The notes beneath the pieces were generated by a model. It had not been told where the DNA came from. It searched no databases and saw only the letters and a list, made by a program, of their open reading frames with translations. DNA of 64,000 nucleotides, taken from positions 186,001 to 250,000 of the forward strand of contig LR632930.1 in NCBI GenBank assembly GCA_902167325.1, written 5' to 3'. The position numbers and the translations under genes are program-made. Each line of letters begins with the position of its first letter. The first letter of the stretch is position 1. Shown one piece after another: positions 54,060 through 61,649 of the stretch. Origin of the DNA: Chitinophaga pinensis. Lineage in GTDB: Bacteria; Bacteroidota; Bacteroidia; Chitinophagales; Chitinophagaceae.

Positions 54060-55385
54060 TTACAGCTGAGTTTTCTCATGCAAAGAGCGCGCATCATTCT
54101 GAAGCAATTTTGAAGAAACGGAAGCAGGAGGAAAATCAACCGTTATTATATGATGACCGGCCTGAAAGCGGTAATTAATGGTAAAGCCGTTCATGTCGCA
54201 GATCTGCTTCACAATAGAAAGCCCGATGCCCACTGAATTCTGACAACCGGCACCTTTCCGGAAGCGCCTGAACATTTCTTCCACAGGCTCCTGAGGCTCG
54301 TGGCCTGTATTGGAGATCACCAGTTTGCCGGCAGTCAGCTCCACCGAAATATGCCCACCGGGATAGTTGTGCCGGATGGCATTGCCAACAAGGTTATTCA
54401 GCAGGATATCCACCAAAGCCGCATGCAGTTTCACATCTACGTTTTCTTCGATCCTGTATTCCATCGTCAGCCCCTTGAGCGTTACAAGGTCGCAGAAGGT
54501 ATTCACCGACTCCCTGACGAAGCGCGAGAAGTTCAGCGTTTCCTGCGATTCGTACTCGTTATTCTCGAGGCGCGCCAGGAGTACGAGGCTCTTGTTAATA
54601 CGGGTGAGCTTATCCACCGCGTTCTGCATGTCGGAGATCAGCACGGCCTCCTCCCCTTCAATATTGTATTCAGACATCAGTTCCAGCTTACTGCGGATGA
54701 TGGCCAGCGGGGTTTGCAGCTCGTGAGAGGCGTTTTCTGAGAATTCTTTTAGTGAGATGTAATCGTCCACTGCCTTGTCCGTCATCTTTCCCACAAAGCA
54801 ATTCAGTTCATTGAATTCCTTCGTGCGGGTGGGTTTGAACTCCAGCTTCTTCCGCGAGCGCAGGTTGAAGTGCTGGAGCTTTTTAAGGGTATTATAGAAC
54901 GGCGCCAGCACCAGCCGCGAAGCCAGTCTGGCGGTTAGTACCACCAGGCCTATCAGTATAATAAGTTTCCAGAATATGCTGACCCGCAGCCCTGCAAGGA
55001 TCTGTTCGGACCGGGTCACGTAATCCCCCGAAATGATCTTATAGCTCACGCCGCTGATCTGGTGCCACGATGCCACGGTGATCTTACGGTCGTAATCCTC
55101 CAGATCAGGATCGTGCTTCACATCGCGGTCGGTGATGAGGAAGAAATCTGCCGGCATAGTGGAATCTGAAGGGGTTGCCTTAATCCGGCACCCCTGCATA
55201 AACTCTCCAACGGCCTCTCCCCTCGCCAGCTGCTCGGCCGCACGGGCATTTACATGCTTCAGCCGCTCCACCGCCGCTTTATCAATTTCCTTTTTGATAC
55301 TGTTATAAGTAATATAACTGTTGATCGGGATGATCAGCAACGTAACGCCCAGGAACCACAATGTAAATCTGTCTACAATCTTCAT
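54060..55385 (-). CDS. Sensor histidine kinase (partner of the 55395-56078 regulator)
   Basis: 441 aa. Two membrane segments (about 7-27 and 138-160) around a periplasmic sensor of about 110 residues. HisKA with the phospho-acceptor in FSENASHELQTPLA, ATPase domain with N box LNNLVGNAIRHN, a SNTG motif where G1 is expected, and G2 VGIGLSIVKQ. It follows the regulator gene by 9 bases and ends 26 bases before the TolC start. It is the same kinase type as the one next to degP. Confidence 0.93.
   Translation of the reverse strand: MKIVDRFTLWFLGVTLLIIPINSYITYNSIKKEIDKAAVERLKHVNARAAEQLARGEAVGEFMQGCRIKATPSDSTMPADFFLITDRDVKHDPDLEDYDRKITVASWHQISGVSYKIISGDYVTRSEQILAGLRVSIFWKLIILIGLVVLTARLASRLVLAPFYNTLKKLQHFNLRSRKKLEFKPTRTKEFNELNCFVGKMTDKAVDDYISLKEFSENASHELQTPLAIIRSKLELMSEYNIEGEEAVLISDMQNAVDKLTRINKSLVLLARLENNEYESQETLNFSRFVRESVNTFCDLVTLKGLTMEYRIEENVDVKLHAALVDILLNNLVGNAIRHNYPGGHISVELTAGKLVISNTGHEPQEPVEEMFRRFRKGAGCQNSVGIGLSIVKQICDMNGFTINYRFQAGHHIITVDFPPASVSSKLLQNDARSLHEKTQL
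54098..54119 (+). promoter_or_regulatory. 11-bp tandem repeat before the efflux operon
   Basis: TCTGAAGCAAT then TTTGAAGAAAC, 65 bases upstream of the TolC start and inside the last codons of the kinase gene. It matches the repeat at 56102-56123 in 18 of 22 positions and in the same orientation. Confidence 0.6.
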
Positions 55386-55394
55386 CCGGATGTG

Positions 55395-56078
55395 TTATTG
55401 ACGGGAAGTATGAAATTTGTACCCCAGCCCGTAAACTGTTCCGATATAATCGGTGCCGCTGGCGGCGCTGATCTTTTTGCGGATGTTCTTCACATGCTGG
55501 TACACGAAATCGAAATTGGAAAGGTTATCGGTATAATCGCCCCATAAGTGAGCGGCGATCGACTGCCGGGAGAGTACGCGGTTCCTGTTCACCATAAAAT
55601 ACATAAGCAGGTCAAATTCCTTGCGCGTCATATCCAGCTGCGTACCGTTCACCCAGGCTTCGAATGTATCGATATTCAGCGTGATCTCGTTAAATGCGAT
55701 GATGTTACTGCCGTTCAGCGTCTTCCTGCGGTAGATGGCACGCAGGCGGGCATTGAGTTCCGGCATATGAAAAGGCTTGGTCAGGTAGTCATCAGCCCCT
55801 TCTTCCAGCCCTATTATCTTATCGTCGAGCGAGTTTTTGGCCGACAGGATGAGGATGCTGCTCTGCAGCTTCTCCTGCCGCATGAACCGGAGTATCTCCA
55901 GGCCGTTCCCATCAGGCAGCATAATGTCCAGCAGTACACAATCGTACTGGAAAGAGATTAGCTTATCCTGTGCATCACGGATATTATAACTGATCTCACA
56001 GATGTAGCCTTCCCGCGCCAGAAAGGCGGAAATGCTGCTGGCCAGCTCCACATTATCTTCTATCAGCAAGACTTTCAT
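55395..56078 (-). CDS. OmpR/PhoB-family response regulator
   Basis: 227 aa. Receiver with LLIEDN, Asp51 in CVLLDIMLPDGNG, Lys in DYLTKPFH. C-terminal winged helix with MTRKEFDLLMYFMVNRNRVL and the end YGLGYKFHT. It lies upstream of its kinase and the efflux genes on the same strand. The likely binding repeat sits 24 bases before its own start, so it probably controls itself and the pump. Confidence 0.94.
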   Translation of the reverse strand: MKVLLIEDNVELASSISAFLAREGYICEISYNIRDAQDKLISFQYDCVLLDIMLPDGNGLEILRFMRQEKLQSSILILSAKNSLDDKIIGLEEGADDYLTKPFHMPELNARLRAIYRRKTLNGSNIIAFNEITLNIDTFEAWVNGTQLDMTRKEFDLLMYFMVNRNRVLSRQSIAAHLWGDYTDNLSNFDFVYQHVKNIRKKISAASGTDYIGTVYGLGYKFHTSRQ

Positions 56079-56101
56079 AATCCGGCAAAATTACACACAA
56101 A

Positions 56102-56123
56102 TTTGAAGCAATTCTGAAGCAGC
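56102..56123 (+). promoter_or_regulatory. 11-bp tandem repeat before the response regulator
   Basis: TTTGAAGCAAT then TCTGAAGCAGC, spacing exactly 11 bases, 24 bases upstream of the regulator start. Nearly the same as the repeat before the efflux operon. Confidence 0.6.
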
Positions 56124-56236
56124 GAACCCTTTGGACGGCAGGAGTGTTATCACTTATGAGGTAACTGACTGACATACAACCATTCATAAAACTGGCACGC
56201 CTTTGGCAACTAATGGCCGTTTTAAATCCTTTTCTT

Positions 56237-57133
56237 ATGAAACCATATGCTTTATTTCTCCCTTTTGTAATGCTGCTGGCCGCCTGCTCCGGCGGGGCCG
56301 ATAAGAAGGCCGATGCCGAAGATGCCGCCGAAGCAGCGAGGATCACCGCCATCAGCGCCTATGTTTCCAGTATCGACGAAAAGGTTGCCACCAACAAAGT
56401 GATGGCCGCACATAACTTCGTGAATGGCGACAACACCGCCGGCCTTATTGGCCTCTATTCCATCAAAGACACGCCCATCCGCCTCTACATCTTCCCCGAA
56501 GGCCCTCCGGGCGATTCCAGCATCGAAACCTGGTTTTACCTCGATACGGTGACCGTGGAAGTGAAAATGCTGCGCGAAGTGATCACGACTAAAACAGGTG
56601 TCATCGAAAACACTTTTTATTTTGATACCGATACCCTGGTAGGCTCGGAAAGCCGCCAGGCAAAAGACCTCCCCGCACTGGAAACTGCCACTATCACTGC
56701 GTATGAGTCTCCCTTCGGGAAAACCGATTACCGTTTCAGCGCTGCCGAAGTAAACCTCCTGGCCGAAAGAGCCGCCGTAGCCCTTAAAATAGACCGGAAA
56801 GACCTTAGCCCCAAAGCTAATGAGCTGCGTCAGCTGGGGGCTTCCCACTGGGCTGTAGGTAACGAACCCGGCTGGCACCTGGCCGTTATCCCCCACAAAA
56901 AGATCGTGTACACCGGCGATTACGGCGAAAAGATCATAGAGTTCCCCGCTGCTGATGCTCAAAAGGGCGATAAAGACGCTACTATTTTTACATCCAGCGC
57001 AAACGGCCATACACTTACCGCTAAATTCGACAACATCGTTTGTACCGATGATGGGGATAAGAAGTACCCTTTCTCCGTAACGATAACTGTGGATGGTAAA
57101 ACCTTCCGCGGCTGTGGCCAGTCGTTATTCTAA
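56237..57133 (+). CDS. Lipoprotein with a C-terminal COG3650-like domain
   Basis: 298 aa from the ATG at 56237 (MKPYALFLPF). Lipobox LLAAC near residue 17, then an acidic Ala-rich spacer (GGADKKADAEDAAEAAR). The C-terminal part (about 205-298) carries HWAVGNEPGWHLAVIP, a conserved-looking C-x-D...YPFSVTITVDG and the end GCGQSLF; this G-x-E-P-x-W...GCG pattern occurs in small envelope lipoproteins of the COG3650/HslJ-like kind, whose role is not clear. The middle is beta-rich without a known family. It diverges from the regulator gene and could also be under its control. Confidence 0.7.
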   Translation: MKPYALFLPFVMLLAACSGGADKKADAEDAAEAARITAISAYVSSIDEKVATNKVMAAHNFVNGDNTAGLIGLYSIKDTPIRLYIFPEGPPGDSSIETWFYLDTVTVEVKMLREVITTKTGVIENTFYFDTDTLVGSESRQAKDLPALETATITAYESPFGKTDYRFSAAEVNLLAERAAVALKIDRKDLSPKANELRQLGASHWAVGNEPGWHLAVIPHKKIVYTGDYGEKIIEFPAADAQKGDKDATIFTSSANGHTLTAKFDNIVCTDDGDKKYPFSVTITVDGKTFRGCGQSLF

Positions 57134-57156
57134 GATTGTTCGTGTGTATAGATAAA

Positions 57157-57188
57157 AAAAGGACGCCCCATTACGGAGGCGTCCTTTT
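57157..57188. terminator. Bidirectional terminator between convergent genes
   Basis: AAAAGGACGCC and GGCGTCCTTTT form a perfect 11-bp stem with a 10-base loop. A tract before and T tract after serve both directions. Confidence 0.85.
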
Positions 57189-57209
57189 CTATGTTTCGGT
57201 AATACCGGA

Positions 57210-59249
57210 TTAATTCGCTTTCTGAGCAGTGGTGTTCACTTTCTTCCAGCCATCCAGACCAGCTTTCAGCCAGTTGGCGTATTCCTGGATATCGGGTGTG
57301 TAAGCCACGGGCAGGGTCAGCAGCTGCTCATCGGGGGTGATGAGTACGTACAGCGGCTGCGACTGGTTAATGAAATTCACACGTTGGAAAGTGGCGTATT
57401 TATCACCGATGGTCACGATCTTTTTAGACCAGCCTTCGTCGGACTGGAACAGGAACTGATCGTTTTCACCCAGCTTCTTACGATCGTCTGTGTAAAGTGA
57501 GATCAGGATGTAGTTATCCTTGATGAGGCTGTGTACCTCAGGATCGGTCCACACATTTTCTTCCATGTTACGGCAGTTTACGCAGGCCCAGCCGGTGAAG
57601 TCAAGGAGTACGGGCTTGTTCTTCTCTTTAGCGAGCGCCAGGCCTTTTTCGTATTCGTTGATGATATCCGGCTCTACCGCACCTTTTTCAGCAGCGGTGC
57701 CATGGCCATACCAGCTGTACGACATGGGAGGCGCAAAGCCGCTCATGAGGCGGAGACGGGCGTATTTGGTGTTGGTGATACCGGGGATAAGGTACAGGGT
57801 GAAGGCTCCGAAAAGCACCCCGAAGAAGATGCGTACTTTACCCAGTTTCTTGATCGGACTGTCATGCGGGAAACGGATCAGACCAAACAGGTAAGCTGTG
57901 GTAAGACCGAAGATGATGATCCAGATCAGGAAGAACGTTTCGCGGTGGAGGATGCCCCAGTGCGTAACGAGGTCGGCGTTAGACAGGAATTTGATAGCCA
58001 GTGCCACTTCCACGAAGCCGAGTACCACTTTCACGGAGGTGAGCCATCCGCCGGATTTGGGCAGGGAGTTCAACCAGTTCGGGAACAGGGCAAACAGGGC
58101 GAAGGGCAGTGCCAGGGCAATACCGAAGCCCGCCATGCCGGCAGTCAGCATCCATGCACCGGAACCTCCGCTGGCGGCAGAACCTGCACCTGCAAGCAGG
58201 GAACCCATGATGGGTCCGGTGCAGGAGAACGATACTACCACAAGGGTAAGCGCCATAAAGAAGATACCCACCAGGCTGTTCTTATTGGCTTTGGAATCCG
58301 CTTTGGATGCCAGGCCGCTGGGAAGTGTGATCTCAAACAGTCCGAAGAAGGACAGCGCAAACACCACGAACACCACGAAGAAGATCAGGTTAAGCCATAC
58401 GTTAGTGGAAATATTGTTGAAGATAGCAGAGTCGGCCTTACCCGCGATGTGGAAGGGAAGGCTGAAAAGTACGTAGATCAGGAAAATGAAGAACCCGTAC
58501 ATCACAGCGTTGAATACGCCGGCTTTGCGGTCTTGCGAAGATTTAGTGAAGAACGATACGGTCAACGGGATCATTGGGAACACACATGGTGTAACCAGTG
58601 CCACGAGGCCGCCGAGGAAACCGAGTACGAAAATGAGCCAGATGCTGGACTGCCCTTCGTTACCGATACCTCCGATTTTTACCAACGGATTGTTCAGGTC
58701 AATGGTTTTACGTTTGAGGCCATCTGCAGCTTCCTTATTCACTTCCAGCCCGCCTGTTGTTCCGGTAAGGGTACCGGCAGCGTCGGCTTTGAAGGTGAAG
58801 GGAGCTTCTTCCGGGAGGATCTCTTCGCCTTTGAGAACGAAGAAGGTCACATTACCGCGAAGGTCTTTGATGGAATCAGCGACATACTTTATCGTGGCGG
58901 TTATGACTGCTTCATTTTCGAAGTATTTGATTTCCATGTCTTCAAGCATGGGTTCTTTAGCGGTGAGGGGGGCGGTCACGTCTGCAAGAGACTGTATGCG
59001 CACGCGGCTGTCGCTAAGGCTGTCGAAAACGATACGGGTATTGGGATCATCGTCGCCCATGGAGGCGGCCATGAGCTTCCACCCCGGCTCTATTTTGGCA
59101 GTGAATTTAAGGATATACTCGCCGGGGGCTTTCTTATCTGCGGAAAATTCCCATTTGGCGTGAACTGGAGCGGCTCCCGGTTCCTGTGCAATGGCGGAGG
59201 TGCCGAAAAGCAACAGGAATGCGGAGATCATCGAAACGATATACTTCAT
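57210..59249 (-). CDS. dsbD: Thiol:disulfide interchange protein DsbD
   Basis: 679 aa from the ATG at 59249 (MKYIVSMIS). Moves electrons from cytosolic thioredoxin to periplasmic partners. Order: signal peptide, N-terminal alpha domain (about 25-155), a membrane part of eight segments with Cys in VTPCVFPMIPLTV and VSFSCTGPIMGSL, and a C-terminal thioredoxin domain with WACVNCRNME. Oddly, the alpha domain has no cysteines: the stretch VTFFVLKGEEILP aligns with VEFMVCDDHQCLP of the free-standing protein encoded upstream. That protein probably carries the missing active site. It is separated from it by a hairpin. Confidence 0.94.
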   Translation of the reverse strand: MKYIVSMISAFLLLFGTSAIAQEPGAAPVHAKWEFSADKKAPGEYILKFTAKIEPGWKLMAASMGDDDPNTRIVFDSLSDSRVRIQSLADVTAPLTAKEPMLEDMEIKYFENEAVITATIKYVADSIKDLRGNVTFFVLKGEEILPEEAPFTFKADAAGTLTGTTGGLEVNKEAADGLKRKTIDLNNPLVKIGGIGNEGQSSIWLIFVLGFLGGLVALVTPCVFPMIPLTVSFFTKSSQDRKAGVFNAVMYGFFIFLIYVLFSLPFHIAGKADSAIFNNISTNVWLNLIFFVVFVVFALSFFGLFEITLPSGLASKADSKANKNSLVGIFFMALTLVVVSFSCTGPIMGSLLAGAGSAASGGSGAWMLTAGMAGFGIALALPFALFALFPNWLNSLPKSGGWLTSVKVVLGFVEVALAIKFLSNADLVTHWGILHRETFFLIWIIIFGLTTAYLFGLIRFPHDSPIKKLGKVRIFFGVLFGAFTLYLIPGITNTKYARLRLMSGFAPPMSYSWYGHGTAAEKGAVEPDIINEYEKGLALAKEKNKPVLLDFTGWACVNCRNMEENVWTDPEVHSLIKDNYILISLYTDDRKKLGENDQFLFQSDEGWSKKIVTIGDKYATFQRVNFINQSQPLYVLITPDEQLLTLPVAYTPDIQEYANWLKAGLDGWKKVNTTAQKAN

Positions 59250-59294
59250 ATGTACGATAGACTTAACAGAATATATTAAAACAAAATGCAAAAA

Positions 59295-59322
59295 ACGAGT
59301 TCCTTCGAATGAAAGAACTCGT
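59295..59322 (-). terminator. Hairpin between the DsbD alpha-like gene and dsbD
   Basis: ACGAGTTC and GAACTCGT form an 8-bp stem with an inner TTC/GAA. On the minus strand TTTTTTGCATTTTG follows, so it can end the alpha-like transcript or lower dsbD expression. Confidence 0.65.
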
Positions 59323-59351
59323 TCCTATGATGATGTGTTGTAATCAGGCGA

Positions 59352-59807
59352 TTATTTCCCACCCACGTTCACAGCGAATTCTACTTCGGTTGGGGGAAGG
59401 CACTGGTGATCGTCGCAAACCATGAACTCAACGGAACCCTTCACTTTCGTCACAGCTTTACCTTTTACGGTAACTTTCTGGATGAAGGTCACGGTGTTTT
59501 CATAGTATTTCAGCTCGGAATTGAAGTTTTTGTCGAAAGCTTTGTGCAGCTTACCGGACTCTGCTACTTTGCCTTTGGGGGCAACCAGCGGATTCTTGGC
59601 AAATTTGAAGCTGGTGGGTACAGGGCCTTCGCCGGCTTCCTGGGCGTAAAGGTGCCATCCGCCATCGATAGTGGCTTTGGCAATCACTTCGTATTCCTGG
59701 GCGCTCACCTTCTTGGAGGTGAATTCCCACTTAACGGGGTTCATGTCCTGCGCCAGGGCCAAAACCGGCAGCGCGAAGAGCATCATGGCTACGAGCAACT
59801 TTTTCAT
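59352..59807 (-). CDS. Free-standing DsbD alpha-like periplasmic protein
   Basis: 151 aa. Signal peptide (MKKLLVAMMLFALPVLALAQ) and an immunoglobulin-like domain that matches the N-terminal domain of DsbD (WEFTSKKVSAQEYEVIAKAT, then IDGGWHLYAQ), with the redox pair Cys131 and Cys136 in FMVCDDHQCLPP. In DsbD this domain takes electrons from the thioredoxin domain and hands them to client proteins. Here it is separate and is followed by a dsbD gene whose own alpha domain lacks the cysteines. Confidence 0.85.
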   Translation of the reverse strand: MKKLLVAMMLFALPVLALAQDMNPVKWEFTSKKVSAQEYEVIAKATIDGGWHLYAQEAGEGPVPTSFKFAKNPLVAPKGKVAESGKLHKAFDKNFNSELKYYENTVTFIQKVTVKGKAVTKVKGSVEFMVCDDHQCLPPTEVEFAVNVGGK

Positions 59808-59859
59808 ACTTTCTTTTTTTAACTGGTTGGTTGTTTTGATGGTTCACCAGGCCTCTTGC

Positions 59860-60552
59860 CTAGTTGTTATTTAACAGACTCTGGAATATCAGCTGTCCAT
59901 CGCGGTTGCCCAGTACTTCGCTGGTAGCACGCTCAGGATGCGGCATCATTCCGAAAACGTTTCTTTCCTTGTTGCAGATACCTGCGATGTTGCGGATAGC
60001 ACCGTTCGGGTTAGCAGAATCAACAATATTGCCAAACTCATCGCAATACCTGAAAATTACCTGGTTGTTAGCGAAAAGCTCATCCAGCGTAGCCTCGTCT
60101 GCATAATATCTCCCTTCGCCATGTGCTACCGGGATCATCAGCGGGCGGCCGGTTACTTCCTTTGTAAGGGAAGCTACGGTATTCTCACTTTTGATAAACA
60201 CGTTCTTACAAACAAACTGCTGGTTCTCGTTCTTCAGCAGCGCACCCGGAAGCAGGCCCGCTTCGCACAAAATCTGGAAACCGTTACATACGCCGATCAC
60301 CCGGCCACCTTTGTTCGCAAACTCCACCACACTCTGCATCATGGGGCTGAACTTGGCAATAGCCCCGCAACGCAGGTAGTCGCCATAAGAAAAACCTCCC
60401 GGGATCAGAATGCAGTCTTCCGTAGAAAACATGCTCAGGTCCTTGTCTTTGTGCCACAGGGCGATCACTTCCTGGTTCAAATCGGTGCGCAATGCATCGA
60501 TCATGTCTTGGTCACAATTAGAACCGGGAAATGTAACAACTCCGAATTTCAT
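59860..60552 (-). CDS. purQ: Phosphoribosylformylglycinamidine synthase subunit PurQ
   Basis: 230 aa glutaminase that supplies ammonia for step four of purine synthesis. Class I amidotransferase triad: Cys89 in IGVCNGFQ, and His-Pro-Glu in MPHPERAT. FPGSNCDQDM and IPGGFSYGDYLRCGA are typical PurQ motifs. A free PurQ of this size implies the PurL-PurQ-PurS form of the enzyme instead of the single long PurL; the partners are not in the window. It has its own promoter. Confidence 0.97.
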   Translation of the reverse strand: MKFGVVTFPGSNCDQDMIDALRTDLNQEVIALWHKDKDLSMFSTEDCILIPGGFSYGDYLRCGAIAKFSPMMQSVVEFANKGGRVIGVCNGFQILCEAGLLPGALLKNENQQFVCKNVFIKSENTVASLTKEVTGRPLMIPVAHGEGRYYADEATLDELFANNQVIFRYCDEFGNIVDSANPNGAIRNIAGICNKERNVFGMMPHPERATSEVLGNRDGQLIFQSLLNNN

Positions 60553-60585
60553 CTATTTATCGATTTGAATATTTTCAGGAAAGAA

Positions 60586-60616
60586 CAAAATTACTGACCA
60601 TTAGGGAATTTACAAG
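60586..60616 (-). promoter_or_regulatory. Predicted purQ promoter
   Basis: Minus strand: CTTG (60613-60616, one base off TTTG), 19 bases, TAATTTTG (60586-60593), 34 bases before the ATG. Confidence 0.65.
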
Positions 60617-60653
60617 CACCATTCATCAGATTTATGAATATACTAACACCCCA

Positions 60654-61634
60654 TCAGTTGCTAAAGTATTGCATTATAATAACATATGCCAGCACTAATA
60701 TGTGTACCGCATTGGCAACCGTATTGTTGGTAATTGTCCAGAACACATTCCCCGCAAACAGCGACACCGGCATCACCGCCAGTATCCAATACGTTGGTGA
60801 AAAGTGACCGCTGAATAATGGCACCAGCATCGCCACCACCACATAAATCACTACCGTTGCCCATATTTTCCGGCCCTGTATCAGCATTTTCTTGAATGTA
60901 CGCTGCAGCATCAGCCACCCTGTCACAAAAAACAACATCCCCCCTATCAGTGCGCCCCACACTTTATAATCCGTGATCACCGGTAAATTGGCCCGGATGT
61001 TCCATAAATCCGATATCAGCTCCCACCTGTTTGTGAGGAATAGCCAGGTACCCAGCAGGTAAAACGGGCAAATAATGCCCATCAACCCTATGATCCACTC
61101 CGCCAGCCGGAAGGCCCGCATAATGAGCAGGCTCAGGAACAGCAACGCAACAAACAAAACTGAGGGAAAATAGAATAATCCGCAGATGCCAAGGGCAAAC
61201 CCGATGTTGAACGATACATCACGTGCGGAATTCCGCATATACAGGTCGGTAATGCTCGAAAAGATCCACAGCATCACCGTATTCACGATCAGCGCGGGTG
61301 AAAACACGTTCCAGCTCTGCAGAAGAGACGTCAGCAGCAGGTAAGACATCGCCGGCAGGTAAGTATCCTTCGCGAAAAGGCGGTGGTTATTCACAATGCG
61401 GGCCAGCAGCAGCGACTGGATAAAAAGCAGCATCAGCGCCAGGAAAGTGAAAAACACAGGACTCGGCCCAACCATCCCGGCCAGCCAGTTAACCAGCCAT
61501 TTGTACAACAAGCCCTCCGACCCGTCTGCCAGATAAGTGGACGGATGGAGCAGGTAGTAAAACTTGATGAACAACATGTACAGGAACAGCAACAGTACCG
61601 TTAGGGGGTTGCCTGATCTGAAAAATTTTATCAC
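60654..61634 (-). CDS. DUF6427-type polytopic membrane protein
   Basis: 326 aa, about ten membrane segments. The start MIKFFRSGNPLTVLLLFLYM and the middle DLYMRNSARDVSFNIGFALG, then ICGLFYFPSVLF, fit the Bacteroidota DUF6427 family, whose function is unknown. It lies 15 bases after the exported protein gene on the same strand and is likely to be co-transcribed with it. Confidence 0.8.
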   Translation of the reverse strand: MIKFFRSGNPLTVLLLFLYMLFIKFYYLLHPSTYLADGSEGLLYKWLVNWLAGMVGPSPVFFTFLALMLLFIQSLLLARIVNNHRLFAKDTYLPAMSYLLLTSLLQSWNVFSPALIVNTVMLWIFSSITDLYMRNSARDVSFNIGFALGICGLFYFPSVLFVALLFLSLLIMRAFRLAEWIIGLMGIICPFYLLGTWLFLTNRWELISDLWNIRANLPVITDYKVWGALIGGMLFFVTGWLMLQRTFKKMLIQGRKIWATVVIYVVVAMLVPLFSGHFSPTYWILAVMPVSLFAGNVFWTITNNTVANAVHILVLAYVIIMQYFSN

Positions 61635-61649
61635 GCTGCAAAGGTGGGG

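Noticed and set aside
57531..59279. 582-codon plus-strand reading frame opposite dsbD
   Set aside because: It lies wholly antisense to a certain gene, its protein is His/Gln/Gly-rich without any domain, and it follows the codon pattern of the opposite strand.
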